This document shows, in pieces, positions 8,539 to 16,950 of a stretch of DNA of 64,000 bases. Position 1 is the stretch's first letter. Each line of letters begins with the position of its first letter. The stretch is from Bacteroidaceae bacterium (GTDB lineage: Bacteria > Bacteroidota > Bacteroidia > Bacteroidales > Bacteroidaceae), in the NCBI GenBank assembly GCA_902362375.1, contig CABIVS010000011.1, positions 1-64,000 on the forward strand, written 5' to 3'. Made by a program: the position numbers and the translations under genes. A model generated the notes under the pieces. The model saw only the letters and a program-made list of their open reading frames with translations, did no database searches and was not told the DNA's origin.

Positions 8539-9340
8539 ATGAAACGTACTACTTATATATTTATAGGCCTTCTCGTTTCCGGATTGATTGTAATTGTGGC
8601 AACTATTATTTTCATATTTATGTCGGGGAAGCCGTATCAGGAAGATGGAGCCTTTTTGGGTAATGAACAGGTGAAGATGGATTTGAATGGCATACATGTT
8701 ATAAAGGTGTTTACCAGCCAGGATGGAGTACCTGAAACGAGACGTGTGTTTATTAGCGGCGAAATGAAAATAGGATCTACTGCCGCTTCGTCAGGGAAAG
8801 AACAGGTTTCATATCCCAAAGGGGACTATTTGAATGTTACCCAAAAGGATGATACTTTGTTTATGAAGTTAGATCTTAATGTGAACAATAGTCCGGAAAA
8901 GTATCGGGACAGAGATTATATCTTTGTGAGTGGTTTTGATGTGAGTTTGGCTGTGGATTCGCTGGCCAGTATCATTGCTGGAAGGCTTGAAATTGAATCT
9001 GATAAATGTTGAAACAGATTCATTGTTTGTTCGTGGTAATCGTTATAACATATCATTGGATTCTTGCCGACTTGGTTCGTTTGATATTCAGGGAAATGGA
9101 CTGGACTTTCATGCAAAAGATAGTAAAATTGAAAACTTCTATTTGAATTTGGATGGTGTATGGAGATGGACATTTGAGAATACGGAAGTGGGGACGGAAT
9201 ATCTGAGTGGCAGCGATCGTCACTCTAATGATCTGCAGAAAGGAGAATGTAAGCGGGTGGTCTGGACACCTCTGACAGAAGATGCACGTTTGCAGGTGAA
9301 TGTAAGAGAGGAAGCGGTGATTATGATAACACCGGAATAA
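8539..9340 (+). pseudogene. Frameshifted membrane-anchored protein gene
   Basis: Two overlapping frames look like one broken gene. Frame 1 (8539-9012) has an N-terminal membrane helix (about residues 5-30), then a beta-rich part. Frame 2 is open from 8945 to 9340, has no ATG (the earliest usable start is a TTG at 8975) and continues the beta-rich pattern. Reading 8539-9340 as one protein needs a one-base skip between 8945 and 9010 and gives about 266 residues. No homopolymer longer than three bases lies in that interval. The ABC-GntR operon context suggests an accessory membrane protein. A sequencing error is possible. Confidence 0.6.
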
Positions 9341-9399
9341 ACAGGAATAAGTATGAAGAGATCAAATATGATACGGATTACTAGACAGTATCTAAACTA

Positions 9400-9487
9400 A
9401 AAAGGAGCAATAATGGATTTTAAAGTGCCTCCTAAAAGTAAGATGAAAAACTTTTAGGGGCACATTTATTCCGTTATTGCTCCTTTT
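9400..9487. terminator. Long inverted repeat, likely bidirectional terminator
   Basis: A 14-bp perfect outer stem (9400-9413 with 9474-9487) and an inner stem (around 9425-9439 with 9450-9463, containing CCTAAAAGT / ACTTTTAGG) make one long hairpin. It ends in T runs on both strands and lies between convergent genes. Its inner part resembles the hairpin at 12969-13058. Confidence 0.7.
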
Positions 9488-9511
9488 AATAGATGAGGTT
9501 ATATAGTCAAA

Positions 9512-11149
9512 TTACAGCGCTTTCTTCAGAGTGAAGCAGTCGATATCCGGTGCCCAGTTATAACTATTACCCATGCGAATAGTGTTGTATCCGGCTTTTA
9601 ATTCGACGGGAACTGTGATTTGGTTATGACCATTATCCTCTCCCAGAGAGTCGATTTTGGTAATGATGCCGTTTACGTCCAGTTCTATTTGTCGTCCTTT
9701 GCCATATAAATAATGGATGGTCATATCATAGCGTCCGCCATCTTCGCTATATACTTCCCGCCATTCGGCATAATTTTCCGGTTGTCCGCCAAGGAAACCT
9801 ACTTTCATTTTGCCGGAGGCTTCCTTATCATGGGCATAAAGAATACCTTTAGGATTTTTGCCAAGGTCATTGAAAAGAGGTAAATAAGCCCATTCCGCTT
9901 CGTACAAGGTCGGTTCCAAGCGTGTTTCACCTTCTATGCGGAGAAACATGGCACTGTGTGCAGGAAGCGTTTGTTCGAAGGTACCGGAGAAGTTTCCTAA
10001 ATCACTATGTTTTACCAGATCACGTACTTTTACGTTTCCTCCAAATTCCAGTGAAGAGAACGGCACGGAGAAACTGCAGATGGTATCGGAAGGATTGTAA
10101 AGAGCTACTGCACGTACATTCCCACGTTTCTGTTCAATATCTTTAACGAGTACATAGCCTTCATTTTCATGCTGCACTACATAGGCCTGCAAGCCCAGCG
10201 GATCTTGGTTGAGGGCAATCAGTTCTTTATTAGTCAGCAGTTCGAGCGAAGAATCCGGTATGTTTTCCAGATTGCATCCGATAAGCAAAGGAGAGCTCAT
10301 GATACACCATAAACCGAAATGAGCTTCTTCTTCTGTCTGAGTAAGACCTTGTCCGCCTACTTTACTGTCGTTACGGAATCCGATGACCATCATATCCATG
10401 TCATTATAATGTCCGTTTCCGGCATAGGCTGACAGGTAGAGATTCTTTCCTACTACATATCTTAATGATCCCCAATGTGCATTAATATCTCCACTGATAC
10501 GCCAGGAAGTTGCTGCATCTTTAGCCCATGTGCCCGGAAAAGCCCATCGGCAGATGTTGATGGAAACATCTTTGTTTACTTTGTCTATACTGTTCCGGAT
10601 GGAAGTGTATCGTTCCTTTTCATTAAGTCCCAGCGCATCTCCTCCGCAATAATCAATTTTGATAAAGTCGAAATCCCAGTCGCCAAAGTACAATTGGGCG
10701 TCTTGCGGTTCGTGTCCATAGATACCAGCTCCTATACCTGCTGTATCATTGTCCCACATGGAGCCACATGTGCTGTTGCCCGCATCGGTATAGAGACCGG
10801 CTTTCATTCCCAAGCTGTGAACGTAATCCGCAATCGGTTTCATCCCATTCGGGAAACGTTGTTCGTGGGTATGCATAATCCCGTTGTCATCGCGCTTTCC
10901 GAAATAGCCGTCATCAACATTGACATAATGATATCCGGCATCTTTCAGACCTTTTTTCACCATCAGGTCGGCTTGATGCTTGATGATGTCTTCGCTGATA
11001 TCTACACGAAATGCATTCCATGAACTCCATCCCATGATGGGAGGATTGACTGTCTTCTCATTCTCGGAAAGGATAGTTTGAGTCTTTGTGCAACTGATGC
11101 ACATAAAAGAAGCTACTGCTACTGTAAAGAGATAAATCCTGTTTTTCAT
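9512..11149 (-). CDS. Alpha-galactosidase, GH27, lipoprotein
   Basis: Hydrolyses terminal alpha-galactosyl residues. The 545-aa protein begins with a lipoprotein signal (MCISC near residue 20). The GH27 barrel starts with PPIMGWSSWNAF near residue 37, followed by YHYVNVDDGYF. The nucleophile is the Asp in DFIKIDYCGGD and the acid/base the Asp in WRISGDI. After the barrel's beta-sandwich, about 130 C-terminal residues form an extra beta-rich module that looks like a carbohydrate-binding domain. The gene is monocistronic and faces the ABC cassette. Its substrate may be galactomannan or raffinose-type sugars. Confidence 0.92.
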   Translation of the reverse strand: MKNRIYLFTVAVASFMCISCTKTQTILSENEKTVNPPIMGWSSWNAFRVDISEDIIKHQADLMVKKGLKDAGYHYVNVDDGYFGKRDDNGIMHTHEQRFPNGMKPIADYVHSLGMKAGLYTDAGNSTCGSMWDNDTAGIGAGIYGHEPQDAQLYFGDWDFDFIKIDYCGGDALGLNEKERYTSIRNSIDKVNKDVSINICRWAFPGTWAKDAATSWRISGDINAHWGSLRYVVGKNLYLSAYAGNGHYNDMDMMVIGFRNDSKVGGQGLTQTEEEAHFGLWCIMSSPLLIGCNLENIPDSSLELLTNKELIALNQDPLGLQAYVVQHENEGYVLVKDIEQKRGNVRAVALYNPSDTICSFSVPFSSLEFGGNVKVRDLVKHSDLGNFSGTFEQTLPAHSAMFLRIEGETRLEPTLYEAEWAYLPLFNDLGKNPKGILYAHDKEASGKMKVGFLGGQPENYAEWREVYSEDGGRYDMTIHYLYGKGRQIELDVNGIITKIDSLGEDNGHNQITVPVELKAGYNTIRMGNSYNWAPDIDCFTLKKAL

Positions 11150-11213
11150 GATATAATAGGTTGTGTTTTATTACATATCCGTCCTGAATTTGTTCAGGTG
11201 ACTGAATAGAAAT

Positions 11214-11250
11214 AAAGGGCAACTTACTGTACTCCAGAAAGTTACCCTTT
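11214..11250 (-). terminator. Terminator after the tRNA pair
   Basis: AAAGGGCAACTT (11214-11225) pairs with AAGTTACCCTTT (11239-11250), 12 bp with one wobble. It lies just downstream of tRNA-Pro on the minus strand. The T-rich tail is short, so efficiency is uncertain. Confidence 0.6.
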
Positions 11251-11257
11251 ATTTTTG

Positions 11258-11330
11258 TCGGAATGAGGCGACTCGAACGCCCGACCCCTACGTCCCGAAC
11301 GTAGTGCGCTACCAACTGCGCTACATTCCG
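11258..11330 (-). tRNA. tRNA-Pro (anticodon CGG)
   Basis: The 73-base minus-strand sequence folds as a full cloverleaf: acceptor CGGAATG/CATTCCG, D arm GCGC/GCGC, anticodon stem CTACG/CGTAG with loop TTCGGGA, and a T arm containing TTCGAGT. The anticodon CGG reads CCG (Pro). CCA is not encoded. tRNA-Phe lies 13 bases upstream on the same strand. Confidence 0.95.
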
Positions 11331-11343
11331 ATTGCTTAAGAAG

Positions 11344-11416
11344 TGGTGCCACCAGGAATCGAACCGGGGACACAAGGATTTTCAGTCCTTTGCTCTACCA
11401 ACTGAGCTATGGCACC
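11344..11416 (-). tRNA. tRNA-Phe (anticodon GAA)
   Basis: The 73-base minus-strand cloverleaf has acceptor GGTGCCA/TGGCACC, D arm AGCTCAGTTGGTAGAGC, anticodon stem AAGGA/TCCTT with loop CTGAAAA, and T loop TTCGATT. Anticodon GAA gives Phe. It is the upstream member of a two-tRNA transcript. Confidence 0.96.
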
Positions 11417-11615
11417 TTTCTCGTTTGCGGGTGCAAAGATAAGTATATTTTTTAATACCGCAATAACTTAAGGGGAAATTTTTACCAATTTCTGACTCGT
11501 AGAAATATAAATGCATTTTTGCTAGAATAAATATGTAGATAAACAGCTGTTTGTGCGACATATTTTATAAATTTACGGACTGAAACGATCAAAACAATAT
11601 AAACACTCTATTACT

Positions 11616-12884
11616 ATGTCATTACTGGCGATTATTGTTATAATAGTTTTGTTAGCTGCCTTCATTTATATGTGGGCAAAGTGTCAGTCACTCCAGAAAG
11701 AGGTGCATTTGAAAGAAAACAAAGAGAATGAACTTAAAAAGTTGGCTCTGGTTTTGCAGAACATCAATGCTTACTTTTTATTGATTGACAAAGATTTTGT
11801 AGTTTGTGATACCAATTATTATTCTTTGAACCATCTTCCAGTTCAGGTAGGTGGAGTTACAAAAAGAGTGGGGGATTTGCTACATTGTAGAAATGCGATT
11901 GCAGCCGGTGAATGTGGTCAGCATGAACAATGCAAACTATGTTGTATCCGTGCGTCTATCGGTAAGGCTTTTTGCAAGAAAGCAAGTTTTAAAAATCTGG
12001 AAGCTTCCATGAAGTTATTGAGTGAGGATGAAACGAAAGTGACTCCTTGCGATGTATCGGTATCGGGTACTTATTTGAATATTCATGGCGAAGATTATAT
12101 GGTGTTGACTGTTTATGATGTGACGGAGCTGAAAAATGCGCAAAGGCTACTGTCTATTGAAAGAGAACATTCTGTTTCTGCCGATAAATTGAAATCTGCC
12201 TTTATTGCTAATATGAGCCACGAGGTACGTACACCGCTAAATGCGATTGTCGGATTTTCGGGCTTGATGGTATCGGCTTCCAGTGAAGAGGAACGAAAAA
12301 TGTATGCTGATGTTATTGCAGAGAATAATGAACGCTTGTTGCGCCTGGTGAATGATATTTTTGATCTTTCTCAAATAGAATCGGGAACAGTAGATTTTGT
12401 TTATACAGATTTTGATGCCAATGATTTACTAAGAGAGTTGGAGGGAATTTTTAAAACGAAATTGAATAACTCGTCGGTGGAATTGGTTTGTGAGGCACAC
12501 ATACAACCTATAATGATGTATTCGGAGCGGGAACGTATCATTCAGGTATTGTCCAACCTATTACATAATGCAATGAAATTCACCGAATCGGGTGAAATTC
12601 GTTTTAGTTGTAGCCAGAAAGGAACGGAAGAAGTTTGTTTTGTTGTGTCCGATACAGGCATTGGCATACCGGAAGAGGAACAGAAAAAAATATTCTCACG
12701 TTTCATAAAACTCGATCGTGAAATGCAGGGGACAGGACTTGGGCTGACTCTTTCACAAACGATCCTCCAAAATCTGGGTGGAAGTCTCGAACTTGATTCG
12801 GAAATTAACCGGGGATCTACTTTCAGCTTTGTGTTGCCACGGGTGATAAAGCCGGAACGGATAAAGCCACAGGCAATAAAATAA
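11616..12884 (+). CDS. Membrane-anchored histidine kinase with cysteine-rich PAS
   Basis: A 422-aa sensor kinase. One membrane helix (residues 3-21) is followed by a coiled coil, then a PAS-like domain (about 45-180) with cysteines at 91, 100, 106 and 109 in the pattern C-x8-C-x5-C-x2-C. The kinase core has the H box at His202 (NMSHEVRTPLN), an N box (LSNLLHNAMKF), G1 (DTGIGIP) and G2 (GTGLGL). No receiver domain and no response-regulator gene are next to it, so it is an orphan kinase. It is a paralog of the kinase at 45788-47050. The cysteines could bind metal or sense redox state; this is inferred. Confidence 0.9.
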   Translation: MSLLAIIVIIVLLAAFIYMWAKCQSLQKEVHLKENKENELKKLALVLQNINAYFLLIDKDFVVCDTNYYSLNHLPVQVGGVTKRVGDLLHCRNAIAAGECGQHEQCKLCCIRASIGKAFCKKASFKNLEASMKLLSEDETKVTPCDVSVSGTYLNIHGEDYMVLTVYDVTELKNAQRLLSIEREHSVSADKLKSAFIANMSHEVRTPLNAIVGFSGLMVSASSEEERKMYADVIAENNERLLRLVNDIFDLSQIESGTVDFVYTDFDANDLLRELEGIFKTKLNNSSVELVCEAHIQPIMMYSERERIIQVLSNLLHNAMKFTESGEIRFSCSQKGTEEVCFVVSDTGIGIPEEEQKKIFSRFIKLDREMQGTGLGLTLSQTILQNLGGSLELDSEINRGSTFSFVLPRVIKPERIKPQAIK

Positions 12885-12968
12885 GATTCTTCAATCGACA
12901 GGTATTGTATCGATTAAATGATGGGGAACATACTTCTAAATAAGAAGGCTGGAGAAAATCCCCTAAAA

Positions 12969-13058
12969 TAAATCACCCTCACTACAACCGTGGAGTGCAT
13001 CCCAAAGGTTTTATAACTGACTTTAGGGGAGCACTTCACTGTAGTGAGGGTAATTTTA
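12969..13058. terminator. Long inverted repeat between convergent genes
   Basis: CCCTCACTAC (12976-12985) and the bases after it pair with the arm 13021-13058, which contains GTAGTGAGGG. The arms are about 38 bases, imperfect, with a loop near 13008-13020. It lies between a plus-strand kinase gene and minus-strand gadC, so it probably terminates both. The apical part resembles the hairpin at 9400-9487. Confidence 0.6.
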
Positions 13059-13119
13059 TAAGTTCAAGGCTGTTTGAATAACCTCTTACTTTTTTGTGAA
13101 CAGGATGGACACTTAGTCT

Positions 13120-14817
13120 TTACGACTTAGGTGCATCCTTATCTTTGTCTCCGGTTCCCGGAGATGCTTTGCCGGAAGTAGAATTTCCACTGGATGTAGC
13201 AGAACTGCTGTTTGATGGAGTAGCACCGGAGGCGGTGGCACCAGAGGATGCCGCATCAGAAACTGCTGCATTAGGAGCGGTTGCACCTCCTGTATGTACA
13301 GAAGTTGCGGTAGGACGGGCAGCATTAGTGTTATTTGCACTGACATTGACAGTGGCTGGTTGAGCTTGAACTTCCCAGTGGAACGGTTCGAAATTGGAGT
13401 TAGGATCTACCCAAGACGGTTTCTTGGAAGCGTAGATAATAAACGGAGCAACAACAACGATAATAGCACCGATAATCAGTACGGAGAACCAAACGGTGTT
13501 GCTACCTGTAGAGATCTGGCTGGGCGGGATGAAGCTGAGGATAAAGGCAAGTAATGATCCGCAGAAACCAAGGCCACCGACAAACCACATCAGACCGTTG
13601 CCGGATTTACCGATACGGAACGGACGGTTGAGTTTCTTCATCTTATAACGCAATGCGATAGCTCCGGAGAACATCAACAAGTACATAATCAGATAAAGAA
13701 TAACTGTCAGCTGTGACAGAATCTGATAGAAGCTCTGTACGGACGGCATGACAACGAACAACAGACTTAATACAGTTACAGCGATACCTTGTACGAACAG
13801 GATATTCTTCTGTACACCCAGTTTGTTTGTTTTCTGGAAGAACGGAGGCATATATCCGGCTTTGCCTACGGCAAATATACCTTTTGACGGACCGGCAACC
13901 CATGTTAATACACCGGCCAGTACACCAAATGCAAGGGCGACGGCAATGATTGGTGACAACCAGGAAGCATGGATATACTTGAAATAGTTGTCGAAACCGA
14001 CAAGCAGACTTTGAGTCAGGTTGATATCTTTTGCAGGGATAATCACACCTAATGCAAAAGTACCCAAAACGAAGATCAACACTGTGATAAGTGCACCGAT
14101 GAATACGGCTTTCGGATAATTTTTAGAAGGATTCTCTACGTCTTTTACGTGGATACCCCCCATTTCCATACCGGCATAAAACAAGAAGATACTGGCAGCA
14201 AGAACGACATTGTCAAAGTTGGTAAAGTCGGGGAAGAAGCTGCTATTGAAATCCATATTGGAATGTCCGCCGCTTGCCAGATAAATGATTCCCAAGATAA
14301 TCAGCAGGGCAGCCGGGATAATTGTACCGACCATACCACCGACTTTGGCAACTTTACCTACCCAGCTCATACCTTTCAGGGAAATGAAAGTAGCCAGCCA
14401 GTAGATGATAAGTACTACGACGAGCGTATAATACTTATTGTTTGCCAGTGACATGTCATGTACGTCATTCATTCCGATGAAAGCGATAGATACGGCACCA
14501 AACGTTAACACTGTCGGATACCAGATCGTACTTTCGATCCATTGTACCCAAATGGCGAGGAATCCCAGCTTTTTGCCGTAGGCTTCGCCTACCCACCGGA
14601 ACACACCACCCTGTTTATCCTGAAACATCGCCGCCAACTCGGCTGCAACGAGCGATGTAGGGATTAGAAAGACAATAGCTGCAAAAAGATAATAGAAGGC
14701 CGAACTCATTCCATATACGGCCTCGGCTGGTAGTCCACGCAAGGATACTACTGCCGTAACATTCATGATAGCCAGGGTAAACACGCCTAGCTTCACTGCA
14801 TTTTTAATATTCGCCAT
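13120..14817 (-). CDS. gadC: Glutamate:GABA antiporter (GadC)
   Basis: Inner-membrane APC-family antiporter that brings in glutamate and exports GABA, completing the proton-consuming cycle with GadB. The 565-aa protein has about twelve hydrophobic helices up to residue 475, starting with the typical VTAVVSLRGLPAEA segment. The tail after about residue 490 is low-complexity, rich in Ala, Ser, Thr and Gly, and ends in charged residues. In E. coli GadC a C-terminal plug closes the channel at neutral pH; here the tail differs in composition. Upstream lies a structured region shared with the divergent channel gene. gadB-glsA are 1.2 kb away on the same strand. Confidence 0.92.
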   Translation of the reverse strand: MANIKNAVKLGVFTLAIMNVTAVVSLRGLPAEAVYGMSSAFYYLFAAIVFLIPTSLVAAELAAMFQDKQGGVFRWVGEAYGKKLGFLAIWVQWIESTIWYPTVLTFGAVSIAFIGMNDVHDMSLANNKYYTLVVVLIIYWLATFISLKGMSWVGKVAKVGGMVGTIIPAALLIILGIIYLASGGHSNMDFNSSFFPDFTNFDNVVLAASIFLFYAGMEMGGIHVKDVENPSKNYPKAVFIGALITVLIFVLGTFALGVIIPAKDINLTQSLLVGFDNYFKYIHASWLSPIIAVALAFGVLAGVLTWVAGPSKGIFAVGKAGYMPPFFQKTNKLGVQKNILFVQGIAVTVLSLLFVVMPSVQSFYQILSQLTVILYLIMYLLMFSGAIALRYKMKKLNRPFRIGKSGNGLMWFVGGLGFCGSLLAFILSFIPPSQISTGSNTVWFSVLIIGAIIVVVAPFIIYASKKPSWVDPNSNFEPFHWEVQAQPATVNVSANNTNAARPTATSVHTGGATAPNAAVSDAASSGATASGATPSNSSSATSSGNSTSGKASPGTGDKDKDAPKS

Positions 14818-14905
14818 AAGTTAAGGTTTTAAGTGAAAAATATTTTAAAGTCAGTGTTATAACAACATTTTGCGTGAGATGTTTCCGCAATCTCTTTCAA
14901 AGTTC

Positions 14906-14984
14906 GTTAATTAACATCCCCGAAACGGGAGATTGTAATCCCGGATTTACTTCTTCCGAAACAATCGCTTTCTTCGATTGTTTC
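14906..14984. promoter_or_regulatory. Cluster of inverted repeats between gadC and the channel gene
   Basis: The divergent intergenic region holds a perfect 10-bp palindrome GTTAATTAAC (14906-14915), a CCCG-AAA-CGGG hairpin (14919-14929) overlapping CGGGA/TCCCG (14926-14930 with 14939-14943), and a perfect 10-bp inverted repeat GAAACAATCG / CGATTGTTTC (14958-14967 with 14975-14984). These could be operators or RNA switches for both genes. Confidence 0.45.
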
Positions 14985-15033
14985 TAAACCATCTAAATAA
15001 TATATGAATCATTTTATTATAAACTAAGTAGTT

Positions 15034-15813
15034 ATGAAATCAGCGCTTTCAGATTTTATTTCCGGGAAAAAGGGAATCTATGGTATTCTTCACATTATTA
15101 TATTAATAATGTCCCTATTCCTGGTTATCAGTATCTCGGTGGATACTTTTAAGGGAATACCGTTTTATACACAGTCTTCGTACATGAAAGTACAGCTATT
15201 TATCTGTCTTTGGTTTCTTTTTGATTTTGTATTGGAGTTCTTTCTGGCAAAACATAAGGGACGTTATTTGCGGACGCATTTTATCTTTTTATTGGTGGCG
15301 ATTCCTTATCAGAATATTATCGCTTATTATGGGTGGACATTTTCGGATGAGATCACCTATCTGCTCCGTTTCATTCCTTTATTGAGAGGAGGATATGCAC
15401 TTGCCATTGTGGTCGGCTGGTTGACTTACAACCGGGCTTCGAGCTTGTTTGTTTCTTACCTGACGATGTTGCTGGCAACAGTCTATTTTTCCAGTCTGGC
15501 ATTTTTTGTGTTGGAGCATCGGGTGAATCCTTTGGTGAATGGTTATGGAGATGCTTTGTGGTGGGCTTTCATGGATGTCACTACCGTCGGCTCGAATATC
15601 ATAGCGCAGACGGTGACCGGACGTGTACTTTCCGTTTTGTTGGCTGCTTTAGGCATGATGATGTTTCCTATCTTTACGGTTTATATAACCAATCTGATTC
15701 AGCAATCCAACAAACGTAGAAAACAATATTACGAGGAGGAGGAACAACAGAAAAAGGCTTCCGCACAAAAAGAATTGGCGGAAAAAGCAGCCGTGCAAAA
15801 AGCAAGTACATAA
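15034..15813 (+). CDS. Potassium-channel-like ion transporter of the GAD cluster
   Basis: A 259-aa membrane protein with the layout of a six-helix voltage-gated-type K+ channel: hydrophobic segments near residues 18-38, 50-70, 78-98, 115-135, 145-165 and 190-215, with the pore loop at about 172-188. The filter region reads TTVGSN instead of the usual TVGYG, so selectivity may differ. The last 35 residues are Glu/Lys-rich and probably cytoplasmic helix. It lies inside a gad cluster, transcribed divergently from gadC, an arrangement known from other Bacteroides. A role in charge compensation during acid stress is inferred. Confidence 0.82.
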   Translation: MKSALSDFISGKKGIYGILHIIILIMSLFLVISISVDTFKGIPFYTQSSYMKVQLFICLWFLFDFVLEFFLAKHKGRYLRTHFIFLLVAIPYQNIIAYYGWTFSDEITYLLRFIPLLRGGYALAIVVGWLTYNRASSLFVSYLTMLLATVYFSSLAFFVLEHRVNPLVNGYGDALWWAFMDVTTVGSNIIAQTVTGRVLSVLLAALGMMMFPIFTVYITNLIQQSNKRRKQYYEEEEQQKKASAQKELAEKAAVQKAST

Positions 15814-15879
15814 TAATGTGCTTGCGGATAAGGGCAAGAACAATAGTATTCGTTACTAAATGAATGAACTCCACCTTGT

Positions 15880-15898
15880 CCCCCCCCCCAAAAAAAAA
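15880..15898 (+). repeat. Homopolymer tract C10-A9
   Basis: Ten C (15880-15889) are followed by nine A (15890-15898) in the short gap between the channel gene and the glsA terminator. Such runs are prone to slippage in vivo and in sequencing. Confidence 0.9.
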
Positions 15899-15914
15899 GG
15901 TATGGGGAATAGAA

Positions 15915-15944
15915 AAAGGTTACTATCGGGAGATAGTAACCTTT
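15915..15944. terminator. Bidirectional terminator between channel gene and glsA
   Basis: A perfect 13-bp stem (AAAGGTTACTATC / GATAGTAACCTTT) with the four-base loop GGGA. It lies between convergent genes. On the plus strand a pyrimidine-rich tail (ACCTTTTCTTAT) follows; on the minus strand a TTCTATTCCCC tail. Confidence 0.8.
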
Positions 15945-15976
15945 ACCTTTTCTTATAAAAGAGATAGAGAGAGTTT

Positions 15977-16942
15977 TTAGTCAACAACGGTGATGTGGTT
16001 GTTGCTAAATACATTCAATTCCAGCTTGTTCATGATGTATTGAATAGCTAACTGCGCTTTCACGGAGTTGCCCGAACCATCCAAAGGAGGAGCAAATGCG
16101 GCAATACCGAACTGTCCGGGCAGAACACCCATCACACCGCCACCTACACCTGTTTTAGCAGGAATACCGGAAGTATACATCCAGTCGCCGGTATGTTCGT
16201 AGAAACCTACTGCGGCAATCATGGCAGTGATCTTGGGAGCTAGTGCGGCATCAAAAACCTCTTTTTTAGTCACAGGGTTCACACCACCGTTGGCGATTGT
16301 ACCAGCTGCAATGGAAAGCTGCAATGCGGTAACTCCCAATGAGCATTGGCGGGTGTAAAGGTCTAATGACATATCCGGGTCATCATAAATCCGGTTGTAA
16401 TTCTTCAGCAGCCATGCGATAGAACGGTTGTTGAAGTTGGTGTCCGATTCAGATTTGTACAATTCATCAATCAGTTGCGGTGCACTTCCGCATAGGTCTG
16501 TCACATTTCCTACGATGGCCTCCCATTTCCCGGCAGAGTCTCCGATAGGTTTCACCATGCTGCAGGCAGAAATGGCTCCGGCGTTTACCAGCGGAGTAGA
16601 CGGATGGTCGTTCTCCAGCAAGATAGCGATGATTGAATTGAAGGGCAAGCCTGTTGCGTCCGCTCCAATCTTGTCCAGGATTTCTTTAGCACCGTATTGG
16701 CGCAGTGCCAGGATAGCCGTATGCACTTTGGATACGGATTCTATACCGAAGCGATAGTCAGTGTCTCCCACATGGATGGTCTGCCCGTTGAGCAGGCAGA
16801 CACTGATTCCAAAGAGATCCTTGTTGACATTTGCCAGATAAGGAATATAGTCGGCATTCTTGCCGCCGGTATTGGTCTTTACCTGATCGTATGCCTCCTG
16901 TACCACTTCTTTCAATTGAGCGAGTGTTACTTTTTTATCCAT
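15977..16942 (-). CDS. glsA: Glutaminase A
   Basis: Hydrolyses glutamine to glutamate and ammonia, in the serine-dependent beta-lactamase-fold glutaminase family. The 321-aa length is usual. The nucleophile region is GIESVSKVHTAIL, with the Ser-x-x-Lys pair near residue 88, and NAGAISACSMV and SGIPAKTGVGGGVMG are further family blocks. It starts 8 bases after gadB and is in the same operon. The ammonia released consumes protons and the glutamate feeds the decarboxylase, which fits an acid-resistance role. The strong hairpin at 15915-15944 ends the transcript. Confidence 0.95.
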   Translation of the reverse strand: MDKKVTLAQLKEVVQEAYDQVKTNTGGKNADYIPYLANVNKDLFGISVCLLNGQTIHVGDTDYRFGIESVSKVHTAILALRQYGAKEILDKIGADATGLPFNSIIAILLENDHPSTPLVNAGAISACSMVKPIGDSAGKWEAIVGNVTDLCGSAPQLIDELYKSESDTNFNNRSIAWLLKNYNRIYDDPDMSLDLYTRQCSLGVTALQLSIAAGTIANGGVNPVTKKEVFDAALAPKITAMIAAVGFYEHTGDWMYTSGIPAKTGVGGGVMGVLPGQFGIAAFAPPLDGSGNSVKAQLAIQYIMNKLELNVFSNNHITVVD

Positions 16943-16950
16943 AGATCCTT

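Noticed and set aside
13145..13363. Plus-strand frame opposite the GadC tail
   Set aside because: It is the antisense of the low-complexity Ala/Ser/Thr tail, which leaves several frames open by composition.
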